A stretch of DNA of 45,399 bases, taken from positions 1 through 45,399 of IMG/VR virus record IMGVR_UViG_3300038441_000952; one strand, given 5' to 3'. Position 1 is the stretch's first letter, and the number at the start of each line of letters is the position of its first letter. The notes beneath the pieces are model-generated. The model was not told the origin of the DNA and did no database searches. It saw only the letters and a list, made by a program, of their open reading frames with translations. The translations under genes and the position numbers were made by a program. Below, piece after piece: positions 40,809 to 45,399 of the stretch. This DNA comes from a virus.

Positions 40809-40939
40809 GATTCCTCCGGTCTCTTCAGCAGGCGCACCTTACGCCTGGACGTCGCTGGCTGCGACGTTTCGACCTGGTTGGAGAAGTGGTCTTGCCGGCA
40901 TGCCCATAAGCAGGCTAGCCAGACGGATAGGGCGGCCAT
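40805..40939 (-). CDS. Doubtful short reading frame that contains ribozyme H7
   Basis: A possible 44-residue frame that begins ATG in a TGATG overlap, like its neighbours, has a short hydrophobic start (MAALSVWLACLWACR), and ends in an ATGA overlap. Its second half is the ribozyme read as protein (NQVETSQPATSRRKV). The overlaps favour it; the ribozyme inside argues against a conserved C-terminus. Confidence 0.25.
   Translation of the reverse strand: MAALSVWLACLWACRQDHFSNQVETSQPATSRRKVRLLKRPEES
40818..40877 (-). ncRNA. Hammerhead ribozyme H7 (type II)
   Basis: Stem II GGTC/GACC, GAAA, stem III CGTCGC-AGCCA-GCGACG, GUC before C (cut between 40848 and 40847), stem I CAGGCG/CGCCTG, core CUGAAGA. 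The stem III loop AGCCA equals that of H1. GGAGG follows stem II. Confidence 0.96.
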
Positions 40940-41034
40940 CAGGCCGCGCCCCAGAAGATCGCCAGGCTGACGGCGACAACGCCGATCACGAACAGGATGC
41001 ACCCGAGGGCCATCTGGTCTCCGCTAACACCCAT
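40939..41034 (-). CDS. Tiny membrane protein 1 of cluster
   Basis: A 31-residue protein with one hydrophobic helix (ALGCILFVIGVVAVSLAIFW). ATG overlaps the upstream TGA by one base. It is one of four consecutive tiny membrane proteins. Confidence 0.55.
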   Translation of the reverse strand: MGVSGDQMALGCILFVIGVVAVSLAIFWGAA

Positions 41035-41153
41035 CAGAAGAACTCCACCTTCGAAACGATGAACATGAGCACGGACATGAGGACCATCCCGACCGCCATC
41101 AGCGCGAGCAGGAACAGGAAGCAGCCGCGCGCTTCCTCGTAGCCGTCGGCCAT
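41034..41153 (-). CDS. Tiny membrane protein 2 of cluster
   Basis: A 39-residue protein starting MADGYEEARGC, then a helix (FLFLLALMAVGMVLMSVLMFIV), then SKVEFF. It is linked to both neighbours by TGATG overlaps. Confidence 0.58.
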   Translation of the reverse strand: MADGYEEARGCFLFLLALMAVGMVLMSVLMFIVSKVEFF

Positions 41154-41272
41154 CAGAACACCAGCCCCATCAGGATGGTGAAGCCGACACCCAAGGCGAA
41201 CCCCAGTCCGCCGAGACCGACAAGTATCTTGAACAGGTCGCTCCTGTCGCGATCGCTGGAACCCATCAGCAT
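41153..41272 (-). CDS. Tiny membrane protein 3 of cluster
   Basis: A 39-residue protein, starting MLMGSSDRDRSDLF, followed by a Gly/Leu-rich helix (ILVGLGGLGFALGVGFTILM). A second ATG two codons in is possible. TGATG overlaps join it to both neighbours. Confidence 0.55.
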   Translation of the reverse strand: MLMGSSDRDRSDLFKILVGLGGLGFALGVGFTILMGLVF

Positions 41273-41400
41273 CAGTGCTTCCTGCCCTTCTTGTCCTTGC
41301 CGGTGTTCTTGATGAGGACGTAGACGATCCAGCAGATCACGGCGATGAAGCCGAAGAACAGCAGGGTGTCCACGATGAGGATGAACAGTTCAGCGGGCAT
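41272..41400 (-). CDS. Tiny membrane protein 4 of cluster
   Basis: A 42-residue protein with a hydrophobic helix (ELFILIVDTLLFFGFIAVIC...) and a basic tail (KNTGKDKKGRKH), so the C-terminus is likely cytoplasmic. AAGGAG lies before ATG 41400, just after ribozyme H8. It is the first gene of the cluster. Confidence 0.6.
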   Translation of the reverse strand: MPAELFILIVDTLLFFGFIAVICWIVYVLIKNTGKDKKGRKH

Positions 41401-41411
41401 GCACTCTCCTT

Positions 41412-41495
41412 GAGCTCGTCAGCACGGCCACCTAGCCGTGGACGAGCCCCGGGCGAAGGGGTGTTGGGGAGTCCGCCCGGGGCTCGTTTCGCTCT
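41412..41495 (-). ncRNA. Hammerhead ribozyme H8 (type II)
   Basis: Stem II GAGC/GCTC, GAAA, a very long stem III (CGAGCCCCGGGCG with CGCCCGGGGCTCG, 13 perfect pairs) with an 18-base loop, GUC before C (cut between 41441 and 41440), stem I CACGGC/GCCGTG, core CUGACGA. It starts 4 bases after the TAG of the upstream gene. The long stem III would leave a strong 3' hairpin on the upstream message. Confidence 0.96.
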
Positions 41496-41498
41496 GTC

Positions 41499-41807
41499 CT
41501 ACTTGTCCGTCGGGACGTTGACGACCGCGTCGTCCGAGCCCCAGCCCGCGTTCGGGTCCGAGCCCTGGTCCTGCGGGATGTTGACGACCTCGCTGTCGTT
41601 GCCGAGGTACTGGTTCTCGTCGCCCATGTTGGCGATCTCCTTCTTGATCTGGTTCCAGATCGTCTCGTCGTCGAGGTGCGGGAACGTCTTCTTGGCGATG
41701 ACGAAGACCGACTGAATCTCGATGTCTCCCTCAGCCCAGCAGGGCATGCTGCCCGGGCCCGGCACCTTCTGCTTGGTCAGCTCCTGGATGTCGAGCTCGA
41801 CCTTCAT
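41499..41807 (-). CDS. Unknown 102-residue acidic protein
   Basis: AGGAGG lies four bases before ATG 41807, immediately after ribozyme H9. The protein is acidic with a helical middle (LDDETIWNQIKKEIANMG) and two copies of a VVN(I/V)P motif near the end (SEVVNIPQD, DAVVNVPTD). Role unknown. Confidence 0.68.
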   Translation of the reverse strand: MKVELDIQELTKQKVPGPGSMPCWAEGDIEIQSVFVIAKKTFPHLDDETIWNQIKKEIANMGDENQYLGNDSEVVNIPQDQGSDPNAGWGSDDAVVNVPTDK

Positions 41808-41817
41808 GCTTCCTCCT

Positions 41818-41876
41818 AGGACTCATCAGCACGGCTTCCTTAGCCGTGGACCCGGCTGGCTACCGGGTTTCGTCCT
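41818..41876 (-). ncRNA. Hammerhead ribozyme H9 (type II)
   Basis: Stem II AGGAC/GTCCT (5 pairs), GAAA, stem III CCCGG/CCGGG with loop TAGCCAG, GUC before C (cut between 41849 and 41848), stem I CACGGC/GCCGTG, core CUGATGA, the textbook hammerhead sequence. It begins at the TGA stop of the upstream gene and ends in the next gene's Shine-Dalgarno. Confidence 0.97.
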
Positions 41877-42202
41877 CAGTTGAACTGCGCCTCGACCAGC
41901 GTCCTGTGTCGGCGGATGGCCTGGCGTACCGCGTCGTACTTCGCCCCGTGCCGGAACGCCACGGCCTGCATGGCGCCTCTGACGCATCCGAGCTTGACCC
42001 AGTCCTCGTACAGCCTGGCGTCCGACACCCTGAGCGGAATGTACTCGCGCTGGACGATGTCGTACCGAGCCTTGAGCCGCCTGCGGATGCAGGTTTCGGT
42101 CACTCCGTACTGGAGCGCCGTCTGCGAGACGTTCCGACCGAGCAGCTCCCACATCGTGTGGATGCGCTCGTTGTCCTGGGGCAGCTGGCTGGTTGCCGGC
42201 AT
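41876..42202 (-). CDS. Helix-turn-helix protein
   Basis: A 108-residue protein. GRNVSQTALQYGVTETCIRRRLK is a good helix-turn-helix; a second similar stretch is AVAFRHGAKYDAVRQAIRRH, so there may be two. It could regulate the nearby promoters. GGAGG lies five bases before ATG 42202. It is the first gene behind P42.7, leader B and ribozyme H10. Confidence 0.7.
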   Translation of the reverse strand: MPATSQLPQDNERIHTMWELLGRNVSQTALQYGVTETCIRRRLKARYDIVQREYIPLRVSDARLYEDWVKLGCVRGAMQAVAFRHGAKYDAVRQAIRRHRTLVEAQFN

Positions 42203-42213
42203 GCTCACCTCCG

Positions 42214-42288
42214 AGACTCTTCAGCAGCGCCGTTCAGCGCCGGACAGCCCGCCCCCGGGTCATGGCCAAGGGCGGACTGTTTCGTCTT
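42214..42288 (-). ncRNA. Hammerhead ribozyme H10 (type II)
   Basis: Stem II AGAC/GTCT, GAAA, stem III CAGTCCGCCC/GGGCGGGCTG (10 pairs, one G.U), GUC before C (cut between 42243 and 42242), stem I CGGCGC/GCGCTG, core CUGAAGA. It separates leader B from the helix-turn-helix gene. Confidence 0.95.
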
Positions 42289-42298
42289 GTTGTGTTGC

Positions 42299-42491
42299 CT
42301 GCACCCCTGTGGGACCTACCACAGCGCTTGTGCAGTTCGCAGCTAGCTTTGCACCTTGCCTACCAACCTGATGTGTCCACGTAGAAGCGGGTTCCGTGTC
42401 TCCCTCGCTTGTACGTGGCCGTCCCAGGCCAGTCGCGTGCTGTCAGCCTCTCGGCTGTCGCCTGCCACTACCGGTTGTGTGGGGGTCCGGT
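42299..42491 (-). ncRNA. Leader B: two conserved hairpins
   Basis: Hairpin 1 (42470-42491) is ACCGG/CCGGT with loop ACCCCCACACAA. Hairpin 2 (42299-42335) is CTGCAC/GTGCAG with AAGCG and GG opposite each other, topped by CTGTGG-TAGGTC-CCACAG. Loops match leader A while stems differ but still pair. A third hairpin, CCACGTA/TACGTGG with AAGCG/CGCTT, lies between them. Confidence 0.7.
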
Positions 42492-42700
42492 TCCCGTCTC
42501 GAGTCAGCCGCCTGCTGGACACCTTCTCCAGAGGGGGCGATTAAGGCCGTCTCCCTTGGCCCGCCCGGGTTGTCGTCACCGGGCTCCGAGTTCGACCGCG
42601 AGGGCCAGCTTGGGGGATGGGTTCCCGGTTCACCCGTAGGTCGCTTCCGGTCCGCTCTCCCCGCCTCAGAGGGGGTCGGACCCTCTGCGACTCGGTGTTA
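42492..42700 (-). other. Upstream part of leader B, no gene seen
   Basis: About 210 bases with no supported gene on either strand. It has several GC-rich mirrored pairs, such as CAGAGGG facing CCCTCTG near 42670-42690. It is expected to be transcribed from P42.7. Confidence 0.5.
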
Positions 42701-42845
42701 CGAGGAGAACTATGCCCCAGTCGGGCTGAGAAGGCAAACAGCCTCCTACCTGGTCATTCATCGGAAAAGCCCTGGTAGGAGGCTTGCGAACAATCTTGAA
42801 GTTTTTTGAAGAAATCATGAAAGCCCTGGTAGGAGGCTTGCCGGC
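42700..42845 (-). promoter_or_regulatory. Promoter P42.7 with mirrored GGTAG operator and tandem copy
   Basis: TTTGCC (42733-42738) and CATAGT (42709-42714) are 18 bases apart, with ACTGGGG before the -10 and TCTCCTCGTAAC after. Upstream, CCTACCAGG (leftward) and CCAGGTAGG form an inverted pair around GATGAATG. The string GCAAGCCTCCTACCAGGGC occurs twice, separated by an AT-rich CTTCAAAAAACTTCAAGAT block. Confidence 0.8.
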
Positions 42846-42852
42846 ATGCCGA

Positions 42853-42945
42853 AGCCGTAGGCGCCCCGTAGGCGGCTCGCGAGCGCTCGCGAGGGCGCGG
42901 GTATCCGGGCGCGCCCGTTCGCCCCGTAGGCGGCCACGTAGCGGC
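42853..42945. repeat. Boundary repeat R8
   Basis: AGCCGTAGGCGCCCCGTAGG on the left and CCCGTAGGCGGCCACGTAGC on the right, with CTCGCGAGCGCTCGCGAG, a perfect palindrome, in between. It departs from the other members in the centre. Confidence 0.6.
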
Positions 42946-42968
42946 TCTGCCGGGGCCGGAACGCAGAA

Positions 42969-42997
42969 CAGCCCCGCTCCCTCTCGGGGCGGGGCTG
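42969..42997 (-). terminator. Terminator after the gene at 43011
   Basis: CAGCCCCGC pairs perfectly with GCGGGGCTG and is followed leftward by TTCTG. It lies 13 bases after the stop. Confidence 0.75.
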
Positions 42998-43010
42998 CTG
43001 GGGCTGGATG

Positions 43011-43382
43011 CTAGTCGACGAACTCGCTCAGGATCGCGTAGACCTCGACCTTGGCCTTGCGGGTCGTGGCCGCCTCGGCGTTGACCCAGGGGCTCGTCGA
43101 CTGGACGCCGTAGTCCTCGATCAGCTCGTCGCGCATCCGGCGGACCCGGTAGACCAGCTGCTTGGACTGCTCGACCGCGTCGGCCTTGTACTTCTCGGCG
43201 ACCAGGTACAGGCGGGTCCAGGCGTCCAGGACAGCCTCGGCCTTGGCCACGTCCTCCATCCGGCTGACCGGGACCCTGGTCGGCTCGGCGATCGCCTTGG
43301 TCAGCGCGTCGTACGCCTTGTTGAGGTTGGTGTTGGCCTTGGCGGCCTCAGCGATCACGGCGGCGGCGAGGGACTGGTACAC
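43011..43382 (-). CDS. Unknown 123-residue helical protein
   Basis: GTG 43382 has AAGGAG six bases upstream, in the shared AACAACAAC leader. The protein is almost all helix and rich in Ala (AAAVIAEAAKANTNLNKAYD, EKYKADAVEQSKQLVYRVRR). Codon use is strongly biased to C/G-ending codons. It is a single-gene unit with its own promoter and terminator. Confidence 0.75.
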   Translation of the reverse strand: MYQSLAAAVIAEAAKANTNLNKAYDALTKAIAEPTRVPVSRMEDVAKAEAVLDAWTRLYLVAEKYKADAVEQSKQLVYRVRRMRDELIEDYGVQSTSPWVNAEAATTRKAKVEVYAILSEFVD

Positions 43383-43404
43383 GGCGTTCTCCTTGTTGTT
43401 GTTC

Positions 43405-43475
43405 CGGTTGGCCTTACAGTAAGAACCATACCCCAGTCAGGGTGGAGGCGCTACCCTCCACCCCGGGCTTTCCTG
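43405..43475 (-). promoter_or_regulatory. Promoter P43.4 with dyad over the GGTAG box
   Basis: GGTAG (43451-43455) is 20 bases from TATGGT (43425-43430), with ACTGGGG before the -10 and TCTTACTGTAAG after. The box lies in the loop of GGTGGAGG-GTAGC-GCCTCCACC. Confidence 0.85.
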
Positions 43476-43477
43476 GA

Positions 43478-44038
43478 CTAGTTGTCGAGCTTGGGGCAGC
43501 AGGGCTTGGCGTCGTAGGCCATGTAGTTGTCCTCCAGGCTCGACTCACCCGAGTCGATCATGTCGGCGTAGATGATGTGGGTGACCTCGGTGTGGCTGCT
43601 GACCGTGACCGTCTCCTGGCTGTCGCCCTTGCGGCGGCTGCGCTTAATGTCGGCGCAACCCGCCTTGTGGACCTCCGGCTCGCCGTTGCCCTTGTACAGG
43701 ATGGTGAGCTTGACCTTCTCGGCGGGCTCGACCGGGGCGGCCTCCTCGACCTTGGGCGACTCCTCCTTGCCGGCACGCAGCTTGGCCAGCTCGGCCTCCA
43801 GGCGCGCCTTCTTGCGCTCGGCCGCACCCTTGCGCTTCGCCTCGGCCTTGGCCTTGCGCTCGGCCAGGGAGGCCTGGTTCTCGGGGGAGGCCTGGAAGTC
43901 CATGCGGAGGGTGGTGACCAGCTGGACGGTCTTCAGGTCGACCTCGACCCCGGTCTTCTCGGTGATCCAGGCGGCGAACGCCTTGTGGAGGTCGGTGGGG
44001 GCGGCGGCGGCGCGCTCGGCGAAGGACTGCTTGGCCAT
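43478..44038 (-). CDS. Paralog 3 of the PTDLH protein family
   Basis: A 186-residue protein with the shared N-terminal module (APTDLHKAFAAWITEKTG, DLKTVQLVTTLRMDFQASPE) and a Lys/Ala/Glu helix. Unlike the other two it ends in a folded-looking domain with LTILYKGNGEPEVHKAGC, TEVTHIIYADMI and a CC pair near the end, rather than a basic tail. GAGGAG precedes ATG 44038. It has its own promoter. Confidence 0.75.
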   Translation of the reverse strand: MAKQSFAERAAAAPTDLHKAFAAWITEKTGVEVDLKTVQLVTTLRMDFQASPENQASLAERKAKAEAKRKGAAERKKARLEAELAKLRAGKEESPKVEEAAPVEPAEKVKLTILYKGNGEPEVHKAGCADIKRSRRKGDSQETVTVSSHTEVTHIIYADMIDSGESSLEDNYMAYDAKPCCPKLDN

Positions 44039-44079
44039 TGTGGCTCCTCGTGTTAGGCTCGGGCTTCCTGCCCTCGCTC

Positions 44080-44145
44080 ATGAGTAGAACTTTACCCCAG
44101 TGGACTGGAGGTGGCTACCTCCATTTGCAACTTTCTTGAAGATTC
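44080..44145 (-). promoter_or_regulatory. Promoter P44.1
   Basis: GGTAG (44115-44119) is 20 bases from TAAAGT (44089-44094), with ACTGGGG before and TCTACTC after. The box lies in the dyad TGGAGG-TAGCC-ACCTCCA, with TTCAAGAAAGTTGCAAA just upstream. Confidence 0.87.
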
Positions 44146-44209
44146 TTTCGGGAGGCCGTAGGCGGCTGTCTGCCGGCATGCCGGCATGAGCGGGGCGCCG
44201 GGCATGGGC
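44146..44209. other. Short spacer with a partial boundary-repeat end
   Basis: GGCCGTAGGCGGCTGTC matches one end of the boundary repeat family, followed by a GCCGGCATGCCGGC palindrome. No gene is seen. Confidence 0.5.
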
Positions 44210-44239
44210 GAGGCCCCCTCCTGGTGCGGAGGAGGCCTC
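44210..44239 (-). terminator. Terminator after the gene at 44255
   Basis: GAGGCC and CCTCC pair with GGAGG and GGCCTC around TGGTGC, with one bulge, 15 bases after the stop. Confidence 0.6.
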
Positions 44240-44254
44240 TACGAGGCGGGGCGG

Positions 44255-44500
44255 TCAGAGCTTGGGGAAGTAGTGCGCCAGGTCGAGGTCCATCTGGTCG
44301 GGGTTGTCGCTGGGGTGCTCGACCACGTCGTACCCCTTGGCGCTGAGGTTGTTGTGTCGGACCCAGTAGACCCAGCAGTCCTCGTCGCCGGTCTCCATGA
44401 TCTCCAGCCAGGGCCCCTTGTGGCGGTAGGTGGTGGAGACGTCGAATCCAGTCTCGGCCGACGCCTGAACCATCGCCACGAGCTCCTCGATGCGGATCAT
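44255..44500 (-). CDS. Unknown 81-residue acidic protein
   Basis: I choose ATG 44500 because GAGGAGG lies five bases upstream within the shared AACAAC leader; the upstream ATG 44524 would overlap the expected transcript start and has no Shine-Dalgarno. The protein has TGFDVSTTYRHKGPWLEIME and CWVYWVRHNN, and looks like a small beta domain. No family is recognised. Confidence 0.68.
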   Translation of the reverse strand: MIRIEELVAMVQASAETGFDVSTTYRHKGPWLEIMETGDEDCWVYWVRHNNLSAKGYDVVEHPSDNPDQMDLDLAHYFPKL

Positions 44501-44514
44501 GCCGTCCTCCTCGT

Positions 44515-44580
44515 TGTTGTCCATGGGTAGAGTCTACGCCACTGCACATGTGCTGGCTACCTCCATGTGCGATTTGCTTT
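44515..44580 (-). promoter_or_regulatory. Promoter P44.5
   Basis: GGTAG (44557-44561) is 20 bases from TAGACT (44531-44536). The box lies between the paired arms GCACATG and CATGTGC. CTTTCGCAAAC-like sequence lies upstream, as in the other copies. Confidence 0.78.
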
Positions 44581-44592
44581 CGCAAACAGCAA

Positions 44593-44615
44593 AGCTCCGG
44601 CTGGCTGCCGGGGCT
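44593..44615 (-). terminator. Terminator after the gene at 44632
   Basis: AGCCCCGGC and GCCGGAGCT pair (one mismatch) around AGCCA and are followed leftward by TTGCTGTTTG. Confidence 0.7.
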
Positions 44616-44631
44616 CGGGGTGTGGCTCGGT

Positions 44632-44979
44632 CTAGCTCTCAATCGCGGGCCGCGCCCGGAGGCGCTCCTGCGCCGCGATGATCATCGCCCGCAGCGCGGG
44701 GACATCGGGCTCGTCCGCGCTCGTTACGTCGTCGTACAGCTCACGCGCCGTCGCCTCCAGGTCCTCGACCAGCTCCATGTTCTCGGGCGTCATCTCGTCG
44801 TACATCGCGCAGTTGCAGTACGACCGGCTCCCGCACCCGCACCCCGTCGCCTTGAGCACGTACAGCTCGCTCGTGTCGTCCTTGACCGCCAGCATCGCCA
44901 CGCCCGCCAGGTCGTACCGCTCCTGCGTGATGTCGACGTCGCCCAGGACCGCGTAGCCGGGGATCTTGTACTCGCTCAT
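44632..44979 (-). CDS. Unknown 115-residue protein with Cys cluster
   Basis: ATG 44979 has AAGGAG six bases upstream in the shared AACAACAAC leader; an upstream ATG at 45018 would overlap the promoter. The protein has a cluster GCGCGSRSYCNC in the middle, possibly binding metal, and an acidic helix afterwards (PENMELVEDLEATARELYDD). No family is recognised. Confidence 0.68.
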   Translation of the reverse strand: MSEYKIPGYAVLGDVDITQERYDLAGVAMLAVKDDTSELYVLKATGCGCGSRSYCNCAMYDEMTPENMELVEDLEATARELYDDVTSADEPDVPALRAMIIAAQERLRARPAIES

Positions 44980-44984
44980 CGTCT

Positions 44985-45055
44985 GCTCCTTGTTGTTGTT
45001 GATGGAACTATACTTCATGCCGGCTGGAGGCGCTACCCTCCAGCCGGAGAAGTTT
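44985..45055 (-). promoter_or_regulatory. Promoter P45.0
   Basis: GGTAG (45033-45037) is 20 bases from TATAGT (45007-45012). The box sits in the loop of GGCTGGAGG-GTAGC-GCCTCCAGCC, which may also end the upstream transcript. Confidence 0.85.
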
Positions 45056-45058
45056 CCG

Positions 45059-45304
45059 CTAGGACACCAGGGCCATGCGGACCGCCTGGATGATCTCCGA
45101 GGTGGTGAGGTCCGACTCCTCGGGCAGGGCGTCCATCAGGTCGAAGGACGCGGCCTTGAGGTGCAGCGGCATCGCCTTGCCCGCCGCGAAGTTCTCGGCG
45201 ACAACGTCCAGCTCGCGGGCGGCGGTGAGGAGGCGCTGGGAGCGGAGGCGGTCGGCCTCGAAGAGGGCGGTGGCGATCACGGTGGTGAGGTTGATCATGT
45301 CCAT
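45059..45304 (-). CDS. Unknown 81-residue protein
   Basis: AGGAGG lies eight bases before the ATG in the shared leader. The protein is helical (NLTTVIATALFEADRLRSQRLL, AASFDLMDAL). It is the last complete gene in the window. Role unknown. Confidence 0.7.
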   Translation of the reverse strand: MDMINLTTVIATALFEADRLRSQRLLTAARELDVVAENFAAGKAMPLHLKAASFDLMDALPEESDLTTSEIIQAVRMALVS

Positions 45305-45319
45305 GGGTCGGTCCTCCTG

Positions 45320-45395
45320 GTTGTTGTTCTCGCTTACAGTAAGAACTATACCCCAGCTGCAGTTGTGCGACTACCCCTTTGTGCAAACTTTCTTG
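45320..45395 (-). promoter_or_regulatory. Promoter P45.3
   Basis: GGTAG (45371-45375) is 20 bases from TATAGT (45345-45350), with GCTGGGG before and TCTTACTGTAAGCG after. CTCAAGAAAGTTTGCAC lies upstream. It is the cleanest copy. Confidence 0.88.
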
Positions 45396-45399
45396 AGAT

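Noticed and set aside
36297-42288. A CRISPR array, because of regularly repeated short elements
   Set aside because: The units differ in sequence except for the ribozyme core, are split by genes, and no cas genes other than a Cas4-like recombination nuclease are present.
42290-42840. A group I or group II intron in the long leader
   Set aside because: No group I core strings and no domain V-like hairpin are visible, and no gene is interrupted.

Overview
The window is a piece of a large tailed dsDNA phage genome of an actinobacterial host. A Streptomyces-type host is my inference from high GC, frequent GTG starts, nearly gapless gene packing and the gene families present; nothing here names the host. 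There is no integrase, no transposon and no CRISPR array.

Layout. Positions 1-11,449 run rightward: the end of the tape-measure gene, a large minor tail protein, a small tail protein, a lysis block (XhlA-like protein, amidase endolysin, holin), a tail-fibre-like protein, a sugar or surface-modification block (glycosyltransferase, nucleotidyltransferase-like protein, FkbM-type methyltransferase), a small membrane protein, and an orphan gene with its own promoter and terminator. From 11,636 to the end every gene runs leftward. This half carries DNA metabolism: a DinG/XPD-type Fe-S helicase, RuvC-like resolvase, ThyX, an HU-like protein, a MazG-like pyrophosphatase, a PHP-containing DnaE-type polymerase, a HAD phosphatase, a TerD-like protein, an SSB-like protein, a Sak4-type RecA-like ATPase, a Cas4-like nuclease, an SNF2 helicase and dCMP deaminase. 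Many small membrane or Cys-rich proteins and one odd tRNA lie among them. Most leftward genes overlap by ATGA, GTGA or TGATG, so translation is probably coupled.

The most striking part is 36.3-42.3 kb. Ten short intergenic elements, read on the minus strand, each have the full hammerhead ribozyme core (CUGANGA, GAAA, GUC before the cut) with three pairing stems whose sequences change together. All have stem II as the open stem (type II). Each lies just upstream of the ribosome binding site of a phage gene, often starting at or a few bases after the previous stop codon. The predicted effect is that long leftward transcripts cut themselves between genes, each downstream message starting with a 5'-OH and the stem I hairpin.

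The ribozyme region has two long untranslated leaders, at 38.57-38.82 and 42.29-42.71 kb, which share two further hairpins. Both leaders are headed by members of a promoter family. That family (a GGTAG box, an exact 20-base gap in five copies, then a TATAGT-like -10 inside TGGGGTATAGTTCT) also drives single short genes at the right end, whose leaders share AACAACAAC before the Shine-Dalgarno. A second dispersed family, about 70-100 bases with mirrored ends around TAGGCGCC and CGTAA, marks eight gene-group boundaries. Three paralogous proteins share one N-terminal module. The right end thus looks like an early-expressed region in which promoters, boundary repeats and self-cleaving RNAs divide transcription into units.
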